Shown in pieces: positions 16,440 to 25,120 of a DNA stretch of 64,000 nt (the first letter of the stretch is position 1; the number at the start of each line of letters is the position of its first letter). Source of the DNA: JACQFK01 sp964619955 (GTDB taxonomy: Bacteria > Planctomycetota > MHYJ01 > JACPRB01); contig CAZUJF010000014.1 in assembly GCA_964619955.1 (NCBI GenBank), forward strand, positions 1-64,000, written 5' to 3'. Made by a program: the position numbers and the translations under genes. The notes below the pieces were generated by a model that worked only from the letters and a program-made list of their open reading frames with translations, did not search any database and was not told the origin of the DNA.

Positions 16440-18881
16440 ATGGGTGCGGTGGCGGCGGCGTTCGCCGCGGCGGTGTTCGCGGGATGGCCGGCGGCGGCCC
16501 AGGTCCAGGCGCCGGGCGCGGAGGCGCGGGCGGAGCTCGCGAAGGGTCCGCTGCGCGGGCTGGAGTCCGTCGTGTTCGCGGCGCGCGCCTCGGGCACGGA
16601 CGGGCACTGGTACGCGAACTTCTCCTATTACGCGCGGCAGCCCGAGCGGAAATGCTACGGGAAGCCGGGCGGGCGGCTGTGCCGGCTGGATCTGGCGACG
16701 GGGGCGGCGGTCACGCTGCTCGACGATCCGCTCGGCGGCGTGCGGGACCCCCAGCCCAGTTACGACGGGACGAAGATCCTCTTCTCCTACCGGCGCGGCG
16801 GATCGGAGCACTACAACCTTTATGAGATCCGCCCGGACGGCACGGGGCTGAAGGCCCTCACCGAGGGGCCCTGGGACGACTTCGAGCCGGCGTGGCTGCC
16901 GGACGGGGGCATCATCTTCGTCTCCTCGAGATGCAAGCGCTGGGTGAACTGCTGGCTGACGCAGGTGGCGGTCCTCTACCGCTGCGACGCGGACGGCCGC
17001 AACCTCCGCCCGCTCTCGAGCAACATCGAACACGACAACACCCCCTGGGTGCTGCCCGACGGCCGGATCCTCCACACGCGCTGGGAGTACGTGGACCGCA
17101 GCCAGGTGGACTTCCACCATCTGTGGACGCTGAATCCGGACGGGACGGGGGCGGCGGTGTACTACGGCAACCAGCAGCCCGGCGTCGTCATGATCGACGC
17201 CAAGCCGATCCCGGGCAGCGACCGCGTGCTGGCCACGTTCTCGCCGGGTCACGGCATGAAGGAGCACGAGGGCCCCTTCTACGAGGTGGATCCCGGGCTG
17301 GGCCCCGATCATCCCGGGGGGGCGCGCCCCTTCGCCAAGGCGAGCGGGCGGGATCCGTATCCGCTCAGCCAGGACTGGGTGCTCTTCGCCGCGGGCCGGA
17401 GCCTGAAGCTGGCGGGCCGGGACGGGACGGTGCACGTGCTCCACAGCGACCCCGCCCTCGAACTGCATGAACCCCGTCCGCTCGTCGCGCGTCCGCGGGA
17501 GCCCGTGATCCCCTCGCGCGTCCGCCTCGACCGCCCGACCGGGGAGGTCGTCCTGGCCGACGTGAACGTGGGGCGTTCGATGGACGGCGTCGCGCGCGGG
17601 GAGATCAAGAAGCTGCTCGTCCTCGAGACGCTGCCCAAGCCCATCAACTACACGGGGGGCATGGATCCGCTCACGTACGGCGGGTCGTTCACCCTGGAGC
17701 GCGTGGTCGGCACGGTCCCCGTGGAGGAGGACGGCTCCGCCTACTTCGAGCTGCCCGCGCTCCGGAGCTTCTTCTTCGTCGCGATGGACGAGCAGGATCT
17801 CTCCGTGAAGCGCATGCACAGCTTCGTGACGGTGCAGCCGGGGGAGCGCCTGAGCTGCGTGGGCTGTCATGAGCAGCGCACCCGGGCGATCCTGCCCTCC
17901 CGGCTCCGGGCGCTGGGACGCGAACCCAGCCGCATCCGCCCGGTGGAGGGGGTGCCCGAAGTCCTGGACTTCCCCCGCGACATCCAGCCCGTCCTCGACC
18001 GCCACTGCGTCCGCTGCCACGACTACGACGCGCACGGCGGGGAGGGGCCCCGCGCGGGCGGCGTGAACCTCTCGGGCGACCGCGGCCCGCTCTTCTCGCA
18101 CAGCTACGTGACGCTGACGCTGCGGCGGGAGTTCGCCGACGGGCGCAACGAGCCGCGGGGGAACCGCGCGCCGCGGACGAGCGGCACCTCGGCCAGCCCG
18201 ATCATGAAGCGCCTGGACGGCTCGCACCACGGCGCGACGCTGTCCGCCGCGGAGAAGAACCTCCTGAGATACTGGATCGAGACCGGGGCCCCGTACCCCG
18301 GCACCTACGCCGCGCTGGGGACGGGGATGATCGGCGGCTACGACGAGAACCGGCAGGTGGGCACCGACGCGGCCTGGCCGCAGGCGGCCCCCGCCGGGGA
18401 GTCGATCTCCCGCCGCTGCGGCGCGTGCCACACGGGGGAGCTCCGGCTGCCGAAATCGCTGTCGGACGAGGGCCCGCTCTCCTTCTGGAGGCCGGACTGG
18501 AAGGACCCCCGGCTCCGGCGGAGCCGGCACCTGGTCTTCAACCTCACGCGGCCCGACCGTTCCCTGGTTTTGCTGGCGCCGCTGGCGCGCGCCGCCGGGG
18601 GCTACGGGACCTGCCGCGGCGCGGACGGGGCCCCCGTCTTCACCTCGACCTCCGATCCCGACTATCGGAACATCCTGGCGCTCTGCGCGGCGGGGAAGGA
18701 CCGTCTCGAACAGATCCGCCGTTTCGACATGCCGGGCTTCCGTCCGGACCCGGCCTACCTCCGGGAACTCGGACGCTATGAAGTGCCGGGGGTGGAGAAG
18801 GCCGGTCTGGACGTCTATGCGATGGACCAGGCCTATTGGCGCTCCCTTTGGTGGGTGCCGCAACCTCAAATCGGGCGGTGA
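16440..18881 (+). CDS. Secreted HZS-alpha-like triheme cytochrome
   Basis: An 813-aa exported protein and close architectural paralog of 3959-6424. Signal peptide (MGAVAAAFAAAVFAGWPAAA), TolB-like propeller (about 40-390), HZS-alpha middle domain (VPVEEDGSAYFELPA), then CVGCH (about 473), CVRCH (about 523) and CGACH (about 660). The ATG at 16440 is chosen because GGAGG lies 6 nt upstream; the GTG at 16416 would place extra charged residues before the signal. The next gene, a diheme cytochrome with a propeller, starts 25 bp downstream, so the two probably form one periplasmic electron-transfer unit. The substrate is unknown. Confidence 0.82.
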   Translation: MGAVAAAFAAAVFAGWPAAAQVQAPGAEARAELAKGPLRGLESVVFAARASGTDGHWYANFSYYARQPERKCYGKPGGRLCRLDLATGAAVTLLDDPLGGVRDPQPSYDGTKILFSYRRGGSEHYNLYEIRPDGTGLKALTEGPWDDFEPAWLPDGGIIFVSSRCKRWVNCWLTQVAVLYRCDADGRNLRPLSSNIEHDNTPWVLPDGRILHTRWEYVDRSQVDFHHLWTLNPDGTGAAVYYGNQQPGVVMIDAKPIPGSDRVLATFSPGHGMKEHEGPFYEVDPGLGPDHPGGARPFAKASGRDPYPLSQDWVLFAAGRSLKLAGRDGTVHVLHSDPALELHEPRPLVARPREPVIPSRVRLDRPTGEVVLADVNVGRSMDGVARGEIKKLLVLETLPKPINYTGGMDPLTYGGSFTLERVVGTVPVEEDGSAYFELPALRSFFFVAMDEQDLSVKRMHSFVTVQPGERLSCVGCHEQRTRAILPSRLRALGREPSRIRPVEGVPEVLDFPRDIQPVLDRHCVRCHDYDAHGGEGPRAGGVNLSGDRGPLFSHSYVTLTLRREFADGRNEPRGNRAPRTSGTSASPIMKRLDGSHHGATLSAAEKNLLRYWIETGAPYPGTYAALGTGMIGGYDENRQVGTDAAWPQAAPAGESISRRCGACHTGELRLPKSLSDEGPLSFWRPDWKDPRLRRSRHLVFNLTRPDRSLVLLAPLARAAGGYGTCRGADGAPVFTSTSDPDYRNILALCAAGKDRLEQIRRFDMPGFRPDPAYLRELGRYEVPGVEKAGLDVYAMDQAYWRSLWWVPQPQIGR

Positions 18882-18906
18882 GTCCGCCCTTCCGGGAGAA
18901 CGGGTC

Positions 18907-20829
18907 ATGAAGAAGATCACGAAGGGCCTCCTCTGGAGCCTGCTGGCGCCGGCCTGCCTCCTGCCGTCGGGCGTCCGTTCCGAAGGACAGGACTCGGAAC
19001 GGAAGGCCGCCTTCCGCTCGCCCTGCGCCGTGGCCGTCGCGCCGAAGGGGGACCGGATCTACGTCTCCGATCGCGGAGCCCGTTCCGTCCATGTCGTCGA
19101 ACTGAGCGCCGGCTTTCCCCGCCGGGAGCTCCCCTGTTCCGGGGAGCCGGCGGAACTCTGCCTTTCGCCCGACGGAAGCCGGCTTTACGTGGCGGAACGC
19201 GGCGCCTCCTCGGTGGCCGTCGTCGACACCGCGCGGGGCGATTGCGTGGGGCGGATTCCGACGGACCGCTGGCCGGTGTCGCTGGCGCTCGATGCGGTCG
19301 GGGAGCGGCTCTTCGTCGGATGCGAGGACACCCATGTCGTGCTGGCCTTCGACCTGCGGAGCCCGGCGCCGAAACTCCTCCGCCGCATCCCCGTCCTCCG
19401 GGAGCCCTCGTCCATCGCCGTGACGCCGGACGGGAGCCGCATCCTGGTGGCCAACCGCCTGCCGCACGGGCGCGGGACCGATCCGGACCTGGCCGCGGCC
19501 GTCACGCTGCTGGACGGGCGTACGCTGGACCTGGTCGCCCACGTCCCGCTGCCGCCGGGTTCGTCGGGCCTGCAGGGGGTCTGCAGCAGTCCGGACGGGC
19601 GCTGGGGCTACGCGGTCCACGGGCTCGGCCGCTTCAAGCTGCCCATGACCCAGCTGGAGCGCGGGTGGGTGAACACGTACGCCCTGAGCATCGTGGATCT
19701 CGCCGCGGGCGCCCGCAAGGCGACGGTGCTGCTGGACGATCTCATGCGCGGCGCGGCGGACCCCTTCGGGGTGGTCTGTTCCGCCGACGGCCGGCACCTG
19801 TGGATCTCCCACGCGGGGGTCCACGAGGTTTCGAAGATCGACGTCGGGACCCTCCACGAACTCCTGGCCGGGAAGATTCCCGACAAGCTGGCGCCCGCGA
19901 AGGGCGGCTACGCCCCCGGCATCTGGTCGCGGATCAAGAAGGATCCCCGGGCCGCCGCCGAACTCTCGGACGAGTTGTCCGCGCTCGGCGAGGCCGGGCT
20001 CATCCGCCGCTTCCCCTCGGGCGGGCTGATCCCCCGGGGCCTGAAGCTGTCCCCGGACGGGAAGGACCTCTTCGTCGCCCATTGGGGCTCGGGCATGGTG
20101 TCGCGGATCGCCACGTCCGGCGGATCGGCGCCCGAAATCATCGCCCTGGGAGCCGCCCAGGAACCCGACGCCCCGCGCCGGGGGGAGATCCTCTTCCACG
20201 ACGCCACGCGTTCGTTCCAGTCCTGGCACAGCTGCGCGACCTGCCATCCCAACGACGGCCGGGTGGACGGGCTGCGCTGGGATTTCGTGGACGACGGCCT
20301 GGGGAACGGGATGGACACCCTGGTGCTGCGGTACATCCACGAGACGGGCCGCCTGCACCGCCTGGGGACCCTCAAGGACGACTCGGATGCCGCGCGCCAC
20401 GGGCTGACGTTCACGCACATGATCGTCCCCAGCGACGGCCAGGTGGCCGATCTGCAGGCGTATCTGCGGTCCCTGAAATCCGAGGCGAGCCCGCACGTCG
20501 GAGCCGCCGGCAGCCCGGAGGACCGCGTGAAGCGGGGCAAGGGCCTCTTCGAAGGCAAGGCCGATTGCGCGCGCTGCCACTCCGGTTCCCGGACCACGGA
20601 CCTGAAGTTCTGGAACGTCCTGGACGCGGGCGGCGAGGAGGCCGGCGTCCGCTACAAGACCACGTCGCTCGTCGAGCTGCACCGCAGCGGCCCGTACCTT
20701 CACGACGGGCGGGCGCTGACGATCGAGGAGGTCCTCACCACGTTCAACGCCCAGGACCGCCACGGCCGGACCCGCGGGCTGACGCCGGAGGAGCTCGCCG
20801 ACCTGGCCGCCTACCTCCGCTCCCTCTGA
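18907..20829 (+). CDS. YncE-like beta-propeller fused to a diheme cytochrome c
   Basis: A 640-aa exported protein. Signal peptide about 1-25, then a seven-bladed YncE-type propeller (about 35-410; AVAVAPKGDRIYVSDRGARS, IAVTPDGSRILVANR). The C-terminal cytochrome region carries CATCH (about 443) and CARCH (about 555) and resembles the diheme peroxidase/MauG-like superfamily (GPYLHDGRALTIEEVL). A role in periplasmic redox chemistry is likely, but the substrate is not known. GGGAGAA precedes the start. The gene is followed by a strong intrinsic terminator. Confidence 0.8.
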   Translation: MKKITKGLLWSLLAPACLLPSGVRSEGQDSERKAAFRSPCAVAVAPKGDRIYVSDRGARSVHVVELSAGFPRRELPCSGEPAELCLSPDGSRLYVAERGASSVAVVDTARGDCVGRIPTDRWPVSLALDAVGERLFVGCEDTHVVLAFDLRSPAPKLLRRIPVLREPSSIAVTPDGSRILVANRLPHGRGTDPDLAAAVTLLDGRTLDLVAHVPLPPGSSGLQGVCSSPDGRWGYAVHGLGRFKLPMTQLERGWVNTYALSIVDLAAGARKATVLLDDLMRGAADPFGVVCSADGRHLWISHAGVHEVSKIDVGTLHELLAGKIPDKLAPAKGGYAPGIWSRIKKDPRAAAELSDELSALGEAGLIRRFPSGGLIPRGLKLSPDGKDLFVAHWGSGMVSRIATSGGSAPEIIALGAAQEPDAPRRGEILFHDATRSFQSWHSCATCHPNDGRVDGLRWDFVDDGLGNGMDTLVLRYIHETGRLHRLGTLKDDSDAARHGLTFTHMIVPSDGQVADLQAYLRSLKSEASPHVGAAGSPEDRVKRGKGLFEGKADCARCHSGSRTTDLKFWNVLDAGGEEAGVRYKTTSLVELHRSGPYLHDGRALTIEEVLTTFNAQDRHGRTRGLTPEELADLAAYLRSL

Positions 20830-20832
20830 CCC

Positions 20833-20858
20833 CGGGAGGGCCCCCTCCCGATTTTTTT
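20833..20858 (+). terminator. Intrinsic terminator
   Basis: A GC-rich hairpin (CGGGAGG stem, GCCC loop) is followed by A and seven T residues, 4 bp after the stop of the propeller-cytochrome gene. Confidence 0.88.
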
Positions 20859-20892
20859 GCTTGTTTTCGCCCCCGGGGGAGGGTACGGTCTG

Positions 20893-20914
20893 TATAGTTA
20901 ACATGGTTACTCAT
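20893..20914 (+). promoter_or_regulatory. Palindrome copy upstream of the MucR-like gene
   Basis: TATAGTTAACATGGTTAC: a -10-like TATAGT runs into the TAACATGGTTA core, 20 bp before the ATG at 20935. Confidence 0.55.
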
Positions 20915-20934
20915 CTGGCCGGGCGGAGGTGCTC

Positions 20935-21867
20935 ATGATCCAGGGAATGACGGCCGAGCGGGGCGTCGACTTCGTCATCTGCGGTCTCTGCGGAGGCCAG
21001 TTCCGGGCGATCAGCAATTCGCACCTGACGCGCCGGCACGGATTCGATCCCGAGAACCCCATCCGGGAATACCTGGAGATGTTCGGACTGGAGTCCGCGG
21101 AGTGCGTGGAGACCCGGCAGCAGCAGAAGGAGGCCTTCCGCGAGCACCTGGACCGGCACGGCCGGAGCTGGTCGGCCGAGCGGGTCTGCCGGGAGATCGC
21201 GCGCCTGCGGGGCCTGAACGAACCCCTGAACTCCAAGCACATCGTGCAGCATCACCAGCAGCTGATGATCTCGGCCCGGGAATACTACGGGACCTGGGAC
21301 CGGGCCCTGGAGGCCGCCGGGGTGGAGGTCGACCAGGTCCGCCTGCACAACCGCTGGACGCCCGAGAAGATCCTGGGGCTGATCCGGGAGCTGGCCGCGC
21401 AGGGCTGCTCCCTGGCCTACACCGAGTGCAACGCCCGCGGGGACGGTCTCGCCCAGGCCGCCCGCCGGGCCTTCGGGGACTGGAAATCCGCGCTCCGGGC
21501 GGCGGGCATCGAAGAGCCCTGGACGGGTTGCCGCCGGTCGAGCGCCGCTGCCGGGGAGGCCGCTCCCCAGCGGAAGGCGCGCTGGACGCCCGAAAGCATC
21601 CTCAACGAAATCCGGCGCATGGTGGAGGCCGCCGAGACGCTGCAGCCGCGCCAGGTGGCGCAGGGCCGGGGCGGTCTCTGGTCCGCGGCGCGCCGCGAAT
21701 TCGGAAGCTGGGCCCGCGCCGTCCGGGCGTCCGGGGTGCCCTACGCGCATGCGGAACGCGGCGCGAAGGGTCCCGCCTTGAGCCTGCCGGCGGCCGCCGC
21801 AGCTCCTTCGCAGGAAGCGCTGCCCACGGTCCACGAATGGCCCGTGAACTCGCCCGTCGTGGCCTGA
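20935..21867 (+). CDS. MucR-like zinc-finger protein with HNH-associated repeats
   Basis: A 310-aa putative DNA-binding protein. The N-terminus (about 12-55) carries CGLCGGQF...HLTRRHG followed by REYLEMFGL, the layout of the Ros/MucR zinc-finger domain. Three copies of a helical repeat of the homing-endonuclease-associated type follow (about 75-130, 140-195, 215-270), each with W(T/S)xExI, IRxL and an AARRxFGSW(K/A)xALRAAGI end. No HNH nuclease motif is present, so a regulatory role is more likely than cleavage (inference). The ATG at 20935 has GGAGG 5 nt upstream; a GTG at 20929 overlaps that site. Its stop abuts the stop of the convergent gene (TGATCA). Confidence 0.72.
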   Translation: MIQGMTAERGVDFVICGLCGGQFRAISNSHLTRRHGFDPENPIREYLEMFGLESAECVETRQQQKEAFREHLDRHGRSWSAERVCREIARLRGLNEPLNSKHIVQHHQQLMISAREYYGTWDRALEAAGVEVDQVRLHNRWTPEKILGLIRELAAQGCSLAYTECNARGDGLAQAARRAFGDWKSALRAAGIEEPWTGCRRSSAAAGEAAPQRKARWTPESILNEIRRMVEAAETLQPRQVAQGRGGLWSAARREFGSWARAVRASGVPYAHAERGAKGPALSLPAAAAAPSQEALPTVHEWPVNSPVVA

Positions 21868-24800
21868 TCAGCGCGGCCCGGCGTCCTTGAGCGATTCGAG
21901 GTACGCGACGAGGTCGGCCAGTTCCTCCAGCGAGAGTCCCGCCTCGATCCCCTCGGGCATGAGGGAGAGCTCGCTTTCCTTCCGTTCCACGATGTCCGCC
22001 TTCCGGAGCTTCAGCCGGCGGCCTTCCGCGTCCACCAGGGTGAGCTCCCGGGCATCCTCGCCCCGCACCGCCCCGGCGAGCAGGGCTCCGGACCGCGTCG
22101 ACAGGAGGGTCTGCCGGAACCCGTCCGCGATCTGCCGGGAGGGATACAGCAGCGACTCCAGCAGGACGGCGCGCGCATACTTCCCCCCCACGCCGCTGAG
22201 GTCCGGGCCGACGTCGCCCCCCGGAAGCCCTCCGGCGCGGTGGCACTTCACGCAGGCCGCCCCCTTCGCCCCGTGGAACAGGTCCTTCCCGCGGCCCGCA
22301 TCCCCCCGATGGTCCGTGGCGTAGCGGACGTAGGCCTCCCGGTCGGGCCGTGCCGCGGCCGCCGCCGGCGTGACGCCGATCTCCTTCAGTGCGGCCCGGC
22401 AGCGTCCCCGGACGTTCGTGCTCCGGGCCTGCAGCCCGGCGGTGTAGACGTCCCTGGCCCGCGGATCCGGGACGAGCGTCAGCGCCTCCTGCGCGTCCTC
22501 CTCCGTTTCGGGATCGCCCCAGGCCTTCACGAGCGCCGGCACGGCGGCGCGGGAGCGCAGCGGCCCCAGCGCGCGGATCGCCGCGCGGCGGAGCTCCCCG
22601 CGGTCCGACTCCAGCGCGCGGACGAGCTCCGCGGCGGCGCCCAGCCGTCCGAGCGCGCGGACGGCGGCGAGGGCGGGGCCCGGCTGGGCGTGGCCGAGCT
22701 GGCGGGCGATGCCCGGAACGGCGTCCGTGACGTTGAGGCTGCCGAGGGCGTCGATGACGGCGCTCAGGTCCGCGGGGGGCAGGGAGCCCGCGAGGAGGGC
22801 GGCGAGCGGGGCCCCGAATTCGGCGGCGTCGATCCGGACGGCGGCCTCGGCCGCCTCCCGCAGGAGTTCCGGATGGCGCGCGGGGTTCTCGAGGATGCCC
22901 GCGATGCCGCGGACGTCCTTCAGCAGCGAAAGGGCGCGGAGCGCGGCGCCGCGGACGGAGGCGTCGGCATCGGAGGCGAGCAGGCTTCTCAGATCGGGGA
23001 TCGCCGGAGTCTCGCCCACCCGGCCCAGACCCTCGGCGGCCCAGCGCCGCGTCGCCGGGTCGGCGCTGCCGAGACCGGAGCGGAGCGCCCCCACCACGAG
23101 GGGGGATCCCTCCCAGAGCTCCGTCTTCTCGATGCGCGCTTCGTGCGTGCGGTCGTCCTCGGTCCAGCCGTGGGGGCCCCGGCGCCACCAGACGCCGTCC
23201 CAGGGCGGCGCCCGGCGATGCTGTCCCGCCAGGATCCGGAGGGCTTCGGCGCGGGCGCTTGCCGGCAACGCGGGATCGGCGAGCGCCTTCACGGCGTCCG
23301 GATCGGCCAGGTCGTCGAACACCAGGGCGATCTGCCGCGCGACGGCGGGCAGGGGATGACCCAGGGCGGCCGCCAGCGGCGTCCAGACGCGGGGCCGGGC
23401 CAGGCCGATGCGCCGCAGCGCCGACACCGCCGCGGAGACGAGAAAGGCCTCCGGGTCGTTCAGGAGCTCGATCAGAGGGGCCACGGCTTCGGGATCTCCG
23501 GCGCGTCCGAGCGCCGTCACCGCCTGGAGGCGGACGGAGCCCTCCGGGTCCCGCAGGAGGCCCCGCAGGGGGGCAAGGGCCGCCGGGCTGGGGCGAAGCC
23601 CGAAGGAACGCGCGGCCTGGGCCCGGAGGCCGGCGTCGGCGTCCGCCAGCGCCGCGAGCGGGACCGTGCCCGATTCGTGGAGCGCCCAGAGCGCGTGCCG
23701 GCGCGCCCGGGACGGCTGACGGGCGTCGGCCAGGACGGCCTGCAGCGCGGAGGCCGCCTCCGACTGGCGGCCGAGCGCGCGCTGGGCGGCCAGGCGGATC
23801 CGGCGGTCGCCATGGCCGAGGGCGGCGAGCAGTTCCTCCCGGGGGGCCTCCGGATCCTTCCCGGCGGCGGCCCGCAGGTACCAGGCCGGCGGCGGCTGGG
23901 CGCGGGAGGCGCCGGTCCACTCGACTTTCAGCACCCGTCCGACCTCCTTCTTGGAGCGGCCTCCCGGATGGTTCCAGTCGGCGACGACGAACCCGAGGCC
24001 GTCCGGGGCGGCATCGAGGGCGATGGGACGGAACTCGCGTCCGCGGGACAGGATGGCCTCCCGTCCGGCCAGGTCCCAGGTCGATCCCTTTCGGACCATG
24101 CGGAGACGGACGAGTTCGGAGCGTCCCCAATCGGCGAGGATGAGGTCATTGTCGAAGTCCGCCGGCAGCGCCCCCTCCGTGCAGGCGAGCAGGCCCGTGC
24201 AGGCGCCGTAGCCCAGATCGGCGATCGGCGGCTGGGCCGGCGGGCGGAGGGGTTTGAAGTGGTAGGGATAGCCGTAGTAGGCCCCGTCGCGGACGTGGTA
24301 GAGCCCGGACGGCCAGACGGCCATGTGGCAGTTGTTGTCGGCGATGAACGGGTCGTCGTGCTCGTTGAGGGCGACGTCGAGCATGTTCCGCGTCCCTTCG
24401 CCGAACGTTTCGAGCGCGCTTCCGTCGGGCCGGAACGTCCAGACGCCCCCCATCCTCATCTGGAAGGGGCGTCCGTCGCTGCCCGTGACCCCGAAGAGCC
24501 CCTTGGATCCGCTGGTGGAGTAGAAGCGGCCGTCCATGCCGAGGCGGAGATTGGCCGGGACGTGCTCGTTCATGGCGTTGGGCTCCCAGGGACGCGGGAG
24601 CGTGCACTCGAGGAGTTCGCGCCGGTCGAGCCCCTGGTCGCCGCCGTCCCGGAAGACGGTCAACCTGGGGGCGTTCTGGACGTAGAGCCGGCCCTCGAGA
24701 TAGGCCAGACCGAAGGCGGCGTACAGGCCGTCCGCGAAGACCGTGACCCGCCCGTCGGGATGGATGCAGACCACGCGGTCGACGGGACGGTCGACGGGGC

Positions 24801-24984
24801 CGGTCTGGTCCATGTGATCCTCGGCCACGAAGATGCGTCCGTCGGGGGCGCAGCAGACGGCGCTGGGAAAGCGGACCTCGGGGGCCCGGGCGACGAGCGA
24901 GACCTTCCATCCGGGGGCGGGCCGGGGCAACTCGTCGGCGGCCGCCTGGAGCAGCGCCGCCAGCAGGAAGGGGCTGAGATTCAT
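21868..24984 (-). CDS. PVC-type membrane-bound dehydrogenase with HEAT repeats and C-terminal heme domain
   Basis: A 1038-aa exported protein. A short signal (1-16) precedes a sugar-dehydrogenase-like propeller (about 20-350; FPSAVCCAPDGRIFVAEDHM, NNCHMAVWPSGLYH). HEAT/PBS repeats span about 375-800. The C-terminal heme-binding domain has CVKCH near residue 910 and the signature DVGPDLSGVGGKY plus LYPSRQIADGF. It is a second, shorter version of 8563-11865 and lacks the NPCBM module. The predicted role is periplasmic oxidation of an unidentified, probably carbohydrate, substrate. The divergent promoter region with 25121 is shared and contains one palindrome. Confidence 0.85.
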   Translation of the reverse strand: MNLSPFLLAALLQAAADELPRPAPGWKVSLVARAPEVRFPSAVCCAPDGRIFVAEDHMDQTGPVDRPVDRVVCIHPDGRVTVFADGLYAAFGLAYLEGRLYVQNAPRLTVFRDGGDQGLDRRELLECTLPRPWEPNAMNEHVPANLRLGMDGRFYSTSGSKGLFGVTGSDGRPFQMRMGGVWTFRPDGSALETFGEGTRNMLDVALNEHDDPFIADNNCHMAVWPSGLYHVRDGAYYGYPYHFKPLRPPAQPPIADLGYGACTGLLACTEGALPADFDNDLILADWGRSELVRLRMVRKGSTWDLAGREAILSRGREFRPIALDAAPDGLGFVVADWNHPGGRSKKEVGRVLKVEWTGASRAQPPPAWYLRAAAGKDPEAPREELLAALGHGDRRIRLAAQRALGRQSEAASALQAVLADARQPSRARRHALWALHESGTVPLAALADADAGLRAQAARSFGLRPSPAALAPLRGLLRDPEGSVRLQAVTALGRAGDPEAVAPLIELLNDPEAFLVSAAVSALRRIGLARPRVWTPLAAALGHPLPAVARQIALVFDDLADPDAVKALADPALPASARAEALRILAGQHRRAPPWDGVWWRRGPHGWTEDDRTHEARIEKTELWEGSPLVVGALRSGLGSADPATRRWAAEGLGRVGETPAIPDLRSLLASDADASVRGAALRALSLLKDVRGIAGILENPARHPELLREAAEAAVRIDAAEFGAPLAALLAGSLPPADLSAVIDALGSLNVTDAVPGIARQLGHAQPGPALAAVRALGRLGAAAELVRALESDRGELRRAAIRALGPLRSRAAVPALVKAWGDPETEEDAQEALTLVPDPRARDVYTAGLQARSTNVRGRCRAALKEIGVTPAAAAARPDREAYVRYATDHRGDAGRGKDLFHGAKGAACVKCHRAGGLPGGDVGPDLSGVGGKYARAVLLESLLYPSRQIADGFRQTLLSTRSGALLAGAVRGEDARELTLVDAEGRRLKLRKADIVERKESELSLMPEGIEAGLSLEELADLVAYLESLKDAGPR

Positions 24985-25026
24985 CCGGAAGTCTCCTCAT
25001 CGGGGATTCTGGGCGGGCCCATCCTA

Positions 25027-25050
25027 AATCAATACCCAGGTTAAGCAAAT
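25027..25050. promoter_or_regulatory. Palindrome between divergent genes 24984 (-) and 25121 (+)
   Basis: TCAATACCCAGGTTAAGCAA; on the other strand the core reads TTAACCTGGGTA. A single site in the shared divergent region could serve both genes. Confidence 0.5.
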
Positions 25051-25120
25051 GGAGTTGGCGGAGATTCGTAACGAGGGGTCGTTTCGGGCTTATGAACGGG
25101 ATCGACGAGGGATGCATCGG

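Noticed and set aside
15177..18920. A 1247-codon open frame on the minus strand
   Set aside because: It spans the divergent promoter region and two real genes on opposite strands, and has the low-complexity composition of a shadow frame.
25027..25050. A sigma54 box from the TTGCTT stretch on the minus strand
   Set aside because: There is no GG pair at -24; the stretch belongs to the TAACC/GGTTA palindrome.
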